From NCBI GenBank assembly GCA_009842675.1, contig VYEX01000034.1:1-40965 (forward strand): a stretch of 40,965 bases of DNA, given 5' to 3'. The notes beneath the pieces were generated by a model that did not search any database, had not been told where the DNA came from, and saw only the letters and a program-made list of their open reading frames with translations. Origin of the DNA: Acidimicrobiia bacterium. GTDB lineage: Bacteria > Actinomycetota > Acidimicrobiia > Acidimicrobiales > Bin134. Positions 36,602 through 40,965 of the stretch are shown here, piece after piece (within the stretch, counting starts at the first letter, position 1; the number at the start of each line of letters is the position of its first letter). The translations under genes and the position numbers were made by a program.

Positions 36602-36955
36602 ATGCCCGGACGACCACGCAAGGGACGCCGCTTCGGCGGAAGTTCGCAGCACCAGAAGCTGATGATGGCCAATCTGGTCGCATCGCTGATCGCCGCCGAG
36701 GGCATCACCACTACCGAGGCCAAGGCCAAAGCCATGCGTCCGGTGGCCGAAAAGCTCATCACCAAGGCCAAGAAGGGCGGGCGGCACAACCACCGCCAGA
36801 TCCTGGCCCAACTGGGCGACCCCGAAATCACCGACAAGCTCATGGTGGACATAGGTCCCCGCTACGCCAATAGACCTGGCGGCTATACCCGCATCCTGAA
36901 GCTCGGGCCCCGCTACGGCGACAACGCCCCCATGGCCCGTATCGAGCTGGTCTAG
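36602..36955 (+). CDS. rplQ: 50S ribosomal protein L17
   Basis: A 117-residue L17 near the tunnel exit. It starts [20 protein letters not shown] and has [23 protein letters not shown] in parts (about residues 21-43). The C-terminal [20 protein letters not shown] and IELV match the short actinobacterial form. GAGGGAACGCC precedes the ATG. It is the last gene of the alpha segment; truA starts 36 bases later. Confidence 0.97.
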   Translation: MPGRPRKGRRFGGSSQHQKLMMANLVASLIAAEGITTTEAKAKAMRPVAEKLITKAKKGGRHNHRQILAQLGDPEITDKLMVDIGPRYANRPGGYTRILKLGPRYGDNAPMARIELV

Positions 36956-36991
36956 ACCAGCCGGCGACAGGTACCGCCGCCCAAGGCAGCC

Positions 36992-37741
36992 GTGCGGGTT
37001 CGAGCAACGGTCGCCTATGACGGTGGGCCATTCCATGGCTTCGCCGTCAACGAGGGAGTACGCACCGTCGGAGGCGACCTCACCGAAGCGCTCACCAAGT
37101 GCCTGCGGCAGTCCACTGAGCTGACCTGCGCCGGCCGCACCGACGCCGGCGTCCATGCCTGGGGGCAGGTGGTGACCTTTGAGGCCCCCGACGACATCGA
37201 CCTGTTGAGCATCCACACCGCCGTGAACCGCATGCTGGCCCCGGCAATCGCGGTCCGGGCCATCGAGTCCGCTCCCGACGGTTTCGACGCGCGATTCGAT
37301 GCCACCAGCCGCACTTACCGCTACACGGTTTTGAACCGAGATGTGCCCGATCCCTTCTTGGCCGCGACTACATGGCATTACCCCCAACTGCTGGACATCG
37401 ATGCCATGAACGGCGCGGCGGCATTTCTGGTAGGAGAACACGACTTCTCCTCGTTCTGCCGCCGACAACACAATGCCGACGGGACTGAGAAGTCACGAGT
37501 CCGCAGGGTCTTGCGGGCCGAGTGGAATGCTGAAGACGACAGCCTCCTGCGCTTCGAGATCGAGTCTTCCTCCTTCTGCCATCAGATGGTTCGCTCGATC
37601 ACCGGCACTCTGGTGGATATCGGTGCCCAACGGCGGCCTCCCGAGACCATTGTCGCCATCTTGGCCGCCAAAGACCGCTCCCGCGTTCCCAATCTCGCCC
37701 CACCCCACGGCCTCTGCCTCTGGTCGGTTTCCTACTCGTGA
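36992..37741 (+). CDS. truA: tRNA pseudouridine(38-40) synthase TruA
   Basis: A 249-residue enzyme that makes pseudouridine at positions 38-40 of the tRNA anticodon arm. The catalytic Asp51 lies in CAGRTDAGVHAWGQV. The start VRATVAYDGGPFHGFAVNEG is the RNA-binding strand; the usual GWQ or GFQ reads GFA. FDARFDATSRTYRY (about residues 100-113) and the C-terminal CHQMVRSITGTLVDIG complete the family. GTG 36992 is the only start before the conserved strand. Its place right after rplQ is common in bacteria. It is followed by a separate promoter for rplM. Confidence 0.95.
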   Translation: MRVRATVAYDGGPFHGFAVNEGVRTVGGDLTEALTKCLRQSTELTCAGRTDAGVHAWGQVVTFEAPDDIDLLSIHTAVNRMLAPAIAVRAIESAPDGFDARFDATSRTYRYTVLNRDVPDPFLAATTWHYPQLLDIDAMNGAAAFLVGEHDFSSFCRRQHNADGTEKSRVRRVLRAEWNAEDDSLLRFEIESSSFCHQMVRSITGTLVDIGAQRRPPETIVAILAAKDRSRVPNLAPPHGLCLWSVSYS

Positions 37742-37770
37742 GACAGTTACCCTCACACTCTCTGGGGCAG

Positions 37771-37800
37771 TTGTCACTCCCCCGATTCGGGCCGTATCAT
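37771..37800 (+). promoter_or_regulatory. Sigma-A-type promoter for rplM-rpsI
   Basis: TTGTCA (37771-37776) and TATCAT (37795-37800) are separated by 18 bases. The -10 is identical to that of the rplC promoter. CCCG-ATT-CGGG inside the spacer forms a small dyad that could be an operator. Transcription would start near 37806, giving a ~29-base leader with GAAGGAAAG before rplM. Confidence 0.65.
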
Positions 37801-37834
37801 TGTCTTTCCCGGTATCGCGTCTGAAGGAAAGCCG

Positions 37835-38293
37835 ATGCCCACCTACAGCCCAAAAATCAAAGACATCGAACGCGCGTGGCACATTGTCGACGCCGAGGGC
37901 CTCGTCCTCGGCCGCATGGCCACCGAGGTGGCCCGCGTGCTGCGTGGCAAGCACAAGCCCAGCTTCACCCCCCATCTCGACAGCGGTGACCACGTGATCA
38001 TCGTCAACGCCGACAAGGTGGTTCTCACCGGCAACAAGGCCGCAGGCAAGCAGGTCTACCGCCATTCCGGCTATCCCGGCGGCTTGCGGCAGACCAGCTA
38101 CGGCCACCTCTTGAAGACCCAGCCCGCCGAAGCCGTGCGCCGAACCGTTAAAGGGATGCTTCCCAAGAACCGATTGGGGCGACAGATGCTCCGCAAACTC
38201 AAGGTCTACGCCGGCCCGGTGCATCCCCATGAAGCCCAGCAACCCCAGCCCCTGGAAATTGCCGGGGCCCGACCCCGCACTGAGGACTCATAA
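37835..38293 (+). CDS. rplM: 50S ribosomal protein L13
   Basis: A 152-residue L13, an early 50S assembly protein. Family segments are [20 protein letters not shown] (about 14-33), [20 protein letters not shown] and the signature [21 protein letters not shown] (about 107-126). The C-terminal [12 protein letters not shown] is usual. GAAGGAAAG lies before ATG 37835. The gene has its own promoter, and its stop shares one base with the rpsI start. Confidence 0.98.
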   Translation: MPTYSPKIKDIERAWHIVDAEGLVLGRMATEVARVLRGKHKPSFTPHLDSGDHVIIVNADKVVLTGNKAAGKQVYRHSGYPGGLRQTSYGHLLKTQPAEAVRRTVKGMLPKNRLGRQMLRKLKVYAGPVHPHEAQQPQPLEIAGARPRTEDS

Positions 38294-38685
38294 TGCCCGC
38301 CCCTCTCACCCAAGCCACCGGGCGGCGCAAGCGCGCCGTTGCCCGTGTCCGGTTCAGCCACGGCTCCGGCCAGGTGACCGTCAATGGCCGCGAAGCCAAG
38401 GACTACTTCCCATCCCGGAGCCATCGCATGGCATTCATGGAGCCGCTTCGGATCACCAACACCGCCGAGGCGTACGACATCGACGTGAACATGCACGGCG
38501 GCGGGGCCAATGGCCAGGCCGGCGCTCTGCGTCTGGGCATAGCTCGTGGCCTGGTGTCCCTGGACCCGGAGCTGCGAGAAATCCTCAAGCAGGCGGGTTT
38601 TCTCTCCCGCGACGATCGCAAGAAGGAATCCAAGAAGTACGGCCTCAAGAAGGCCCGCAAGGCGCCTCAGTACTCCAAGCGCTGA
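38293..38685 (+). CDS. rpsI: 30S ribosomal protein S9
   Basis: A 130-residue S9 whose C-terminal Arg reaches the P-site tRNA anticodon. It starts with QATGRRKRAVARVRFSHGSG and has MHGGGANGQAGALRLGIARG (about 73-92), then the typical basic end KKYGLKKARKAPQYSKR with the terminal Arg preserved. It overlaps rplM by one base. glmM begins 40 bases downstream, as in other actinobacteria. Confidence 0.98.
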   Translation: MPAPLTQATGRRKRAVARVRFSHGSGQVTVNGREAKDYFPSRSHRMAFMEPLRITNTAEAYDIDVNMHGGGANGQAGALRLGIARGLVSLDPELREILKQAGFLSRDDRKKESKKYGLKKARKAPQYSKR

Positions 38686-38725
38686 TCCGGATTTCCCTGG
38701 GCCTGCTGCCCGGAGCCTGAGTCCA

Positions 38726-40036
38726 GTGCTGCGTTTTGGAACCGACGGGGTTCGGGGTCGAGCCTACGACGATCTCTTTCCCGACGACGTCATCCGACTG
38801 GCCCAAGCGGCCGCTGAAGTCCTCGCTCCCAACGGCCCGGTAGTCATCGGGCGCGATACCCGGAATTCCAGTCCCGAATTTGCCGCGGCATTGGCTGCTG
38901 GCTTCAGCGCGGTCGGAGTCTCCACCATCGACTTGGGGGTGGCCCCCACACCGGCGGTGGCCTGGGCTTCGGAGCGAACCCGCAATCCAGGGGCGATGAT
39001 CTCGGCATCGCATAATCCTTGGTACGACAACGGCATAAAGCTCTTCAGCCCAGAGGGCCGAAAGCTCGACGACGAGGTCCAGGCCGCCTTGGAGTCCGCT
39101 CTGGCCGATCCCGGTCGCCAGACGGTGCCCACCCTTGGAACGCCCCAGCGAACTTCCGATGGGTCTGAGCTGTTGCAGGAATACCAGGATGCAGTGACCG
39201 GCACCGTTGGATTCCATGGAGACGAGCTCAGCGTTGTAGTGGACGCCGCCCACGGGTCGGCCACCGCCGCCCTTCCCGATCCGATCCGCGCCCACGGGGT
39301 GGCCGTCACGGTGATCAACGCTGACCCCGATGGCCGGAACATCAATCATCGATGCGGGTCCACCTACCCCGAAGCGGTCGCTTACGCGGTTAGCGGTCGA
39401 GGCGCCGACTTGGGTCTCACCTTCGATGGCGATGCCGACCGGGTGCTGGCCGTTGACCACACCGGCGGACTGGTAGACGGCGACCAGATCATTGCCATTT
39501 GCGCCGCCGACCGTCATCAAGAGGGACGGCTACCGGGTGACACCGTGGTGGTGACGGTGATGACCAATCTGGGGTTCCACCGGGCTATGGCTCAGCGGGG
39601 CATCAACGTGGTCACCACCCCCGTGGGCGACCGCCACGTGTGGTCTGCGCTCCAAGAAGGCAACTGGGCGCTGGGCGGTGAGCAGTCGGGACATGTGATC
39701 TTCCCCGCTCTGGCCACCACCGGTGATGGCCTGATCACCGCTTTGCAGCTCCTTGAGGTGGTTGCCCGCCGGGGACTGCCGCTGAGGGACTTGGCCGCTG
39801 AGGCCATGACCAAGATGCCCCAGGTGCTCCACAACGTGGCTATCGGTCCCGACTCCATCGACGAAGACCGCCTGTTGGCCGCCGTGGCCGCAGCCGAGCA
39901 AGCCCTAGGCGAAAGCGGCCGAATCCTGGTCCGCCCCTCCGGCACCGAACCCGTCCTCCGAATCATGGTCGAAGCCGAAACCCTAGAGGCCGCCGAATCG
40001 GCTGCCGCCGACGTGGCCGAGGCAATCAGCCAATAG
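38726..40036 (+). CDS. glmM: Phosphoglucosamine mutase GlmM
   Basis: A 436-residue phosphohexomutase converting glucosamine-6-phosphate to glucosamine-1-phosphate for peptidoglycan synthesis. RFGTDGVRGRAYDDLFPDDV starts the protein. The phosphoserine loop is MISASHNPWYDNGIKLF (Ser95), the magnesium loop is LTFDGDADRVLAVD, GEQSGHVIF marks sugar specificity, and RPSGTEPVLRIMVEAE binds phosphate. GTG 38726 was chosen because it puts RFGTDG at the N-terminus and GGAG lies about ten bases upstream; a longer in-frame opening at 38546 overlaps rpsI and was rejected. Its 3' end overlaps the convergent DUF2237 gene by 11 bases. Confidence 0.96.
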   Translation: MLRFGTDGVRGRAYDDLFPDDVIRLAQAAAEVLAPNGPVVIGRDTRNSSPEFAAALAAGFSAVGVSTIDLGVAPTPAVAWASERTRNPGAMISASHNPWYDNGIKLFSPEGRKLDDEVQAALESALADPGRQTVPTLGTPQRTSDGSELLQEYQDAVTGTVGFHGDELSVVVDAAHGSATAALPDPIRAHGVAVTVINADPDGRNINHRCGSTYPEAVAYAVSGRGADLGLTFDGDADRVLAVDHTGGLVDGDQIIAICAADRHQEGRLPGDTVVVTVMTNLGFHRAMAQRGINVVTTPVGDRHVWSALQEGNWALGGEQSGHVIFPALATTGDGLITALQLLEVVARRGLPLRDLAAEAMTKMPQVLHNVAIGPDSIDEDRLLAAVAAAEQALGESGRILVRPSGTEPVLRIMVEAETLEAAESAAADVAEAISQ

Positions 40037-40391
40037 TTGCGCGGTGGGCTTCGAGATCGCGGCGGCTGACCCATTCGAGGGTGCGGGCGTGGGTGGCCTC
40101 CAAGACAACGGGGGGAGCCACGCCCGCTTCGAGCGCCTCGGCCCAGCGGGAGGCACACAGACACCAGCGATCACCCGGCTTGAGTCCGTCAAAGCCGATC
40201 TCTGGTTGAGGTGCGGCTAGGTCATTGCCGACCGAGGCTGAGAACTCCAAGAACTCTTCGGTCAGCACCGCGCATACCGTATGCACGCCGAAATCTTGAG
40301 CGTCGGTGTTGCAGCATCCATCCCGAAACCAACCAGTTAGAGGATCGTAGGAGCAGGGCTGAAGTTCTTCGCCTAGCACGCTCTGGGCCAC
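40026..40391 (-). CDS. DUF2237 family protein
   Basis: A 121-residue protein matching the DUF2237 (PF09996) pattern from memory: SVLGEELQPCSYDPLTGWFR, RDGCCNTDAQDFGVHTVCAV, LTEEFLEFSASVGNDL, FDGLKPGDRWCLCASRWAEA and APPVVLEATHARTLEWVS. The many conserved cysteines (CC, C, CLC) hint at metal binding or redox chemistry, but no function is established. It is antisense to the ribosomal genes. The last four codons overlap the end of glmM, so the two transcripts collide there. Confidence 0.85.
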   Translation of the reverse strand: MAQSVLGEELQPCSYDPLTGWFRDGCCNTDAQDFGVHTVCAVLTEEFLEFSASVGNDLAAPQPEIGFDGLKPGDRWCLCASRWAEALEAGVAPPVVLEATHARTLEWVSRRDLEAHRATIG

Positions 40392-40440
40392 GGACCCAGT
40401 CTGCCAGACAACCTTGGACCTTTCACTAAGCCACCTCTTC

Positions 40441-40965
40441 TCAACAACTGCGGAGGATTGGTTGGATGGCCGCAGTTGAACCGTTCAAGTCGAATGTCGC
40501 CGAGATTGTCCAACCGCCGAAGGGGATGAAGACAGACGCGGTCACCGTATCTCCGTCGGAGTCGATGATCGACTGGGCGAATCGGTTTGACTCCTCTGTG
40601 TTCAACAAGAAAGAAGCTTCGTTGGCGGTGCTGTTGATCGCTTGAAAGGACCTGCTCCCTCCATCGGAGTACTCCACTGTCAGGTTGTAGATGCCGATCC
40701 GCGAGGTTATGAAGCTGTTCCAGTTGATATAGGCCCTCAGAGAGTCTTCCCGTTCGTCGCCGTAGATGAGGCACGCCACCACCAACTCGGCTTTCAATCC
40801 GTGGGGCACCCTTGTTGACGCAATCGACTCGGTGAGGACACCCATTTGACGAGGTCGAGTCAGACCGGGGTGGTTGCGCCTCGCCTCATCAAATGAGACC
40901 CAGCCACGTTGAGATTCCGAGTCAGCGATTTCGTCGGGTTCGTCGGGCTGATCGGGTTCGTCGGG
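40441..40965 (-). CDS. Unrecognised protein, C-terminal part (start lies beyond the window)
   Basis: The frame stays open from its stop at 40441 to the window edge, giving at least 174 residues. An ATG at 40845 would give 134 residues, but the open frame upstream continues with an acidic repeat (PDEPDQPDEPDE), then IADSESQRGWVSFDEARRNH. A protein with a Pro-Asp-Glu linker and a C-terminal domain is therefore more likely. The C-terminal domain looks all-beta (YNLTVEYSDGGSRSFQAINS, VTASVFIPFGGWTISATFDL). Such a linker is common between a signal peptide or lipobox and a secreted domain, but that end is not visible. No family was recognised. Confidence 0.6.
   Translation of the reverse strand, partial: PDEPDQPDEPDEIADSESQRGWVSFDEARRNHPGLTRPRQMGVLTESIASTRVPHGLKAELVVACLIYGDEREDSLRAYINWNSFITSRIGIYNLTVEYSDGGSRSFQAINSTANEASFLLNTEESNRFAQSIIDSDGDTVTASVFIPFGGWTISATFDLNGSTAAIQPILRSC

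Overview
This window is a high-GC (visibly well above 60%) actinobacterial chromosome segment. It is built around the RNA polymerase and ribosomal-protein superoperon. The protein sequences (mycobacteria-like RpoC, EF-Tu, S12 and NusG with an N-terminal extension), frequent GTG/TTG starts, the order rplM-rpsI-glmM and the fused str/S10/spc/alpha layout point to Actinomycetota. The long acidic tails, the ECF sigma gene in the tRNA block and the divergence from mycobacterial or streptomycete proteins make a deep lineage such as Acidimicrobiia likely. That placement is an inference and was not tested by a search.

Layout. 1-1877: a small tandem repeat, an antisense GNAT acetyltransferase, tRNA-Thr(GGT), tRNA-Met(CAT), an ECF sigma factor and an overlapping 61-residue membrane protein. 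1878-5689: tRNA-Trp(CCA), secE, nusG, rplK, rplA, an L10-type leader with an attenuator, rplJ and rplL. 5878-13434: rpoB and rpoC. 13501-18039: rpsL, rpsG, fusA, tuf and rpsJ. 18040-21932: a non-ribosomal block (serB, a CitE-family lyase, tpx and an antisense AI-2E-type membrane protein) that separates rpsJ from the rest of the S10 operon. 21972-31690: a new promoter, a strongly folded leader, then rplC-rplD-rplW-rplB-rpsS-rplV-rpsC-rplP-rpmC-rpsQ-rplN-rplX-rplE-rpsN-rpsH-rplF-rplR-rpsE-rpmD-rplO. 31727-36955: secY, adk, infA, rpmJ, rpsM, rpsK, rpsD, rpoA and rplQ. 36992-40036: truA, rplM, rpsI and glmM. 40026-40965: an antisense DUF2237 gene and the C-terminal part of an unrecognised antisense protein that runs off the window.

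Together these genes supply RNA polymerase (beta, beta', alpha), the elongation and antitermination factors, most of the 50S and 30S proteins, the Sec translocon core (SecY, SecE) and a few housekeeping enzymes. Many neighbours overlap by 1-8 bases, so translational coupling is probable throughout. Visible control points are sigma-A-like promoters before rplC and rplM, hairpin terminators or attenuators before rplJ and rpsL, a 10-bp hairpin between rplL and rpoB, and the folded leader before rplC.

The most interesting observations are: (1) a 42-bp fragment between rpsJ and serB that encodes an RpoB signature (12 of 14 residues identical to the RpoB in this window); (2) RpoC lacks all four cysteines of the second zinc site while keeping the first; (3) S12 naturally carries Arg at position 88, a known streptomycin-resistance residue; (4) an elaborate nested-hairpin leader before rplC, created where the S10 operon was split; (5) L10 with four 11-residue C-terminal modules and L22 with a ~100-residue acidic tail containing perfect 42-bp repeats; and (6) an ECF sigma gene plus a small membrane-protein gene in the tRNA-secE interval.
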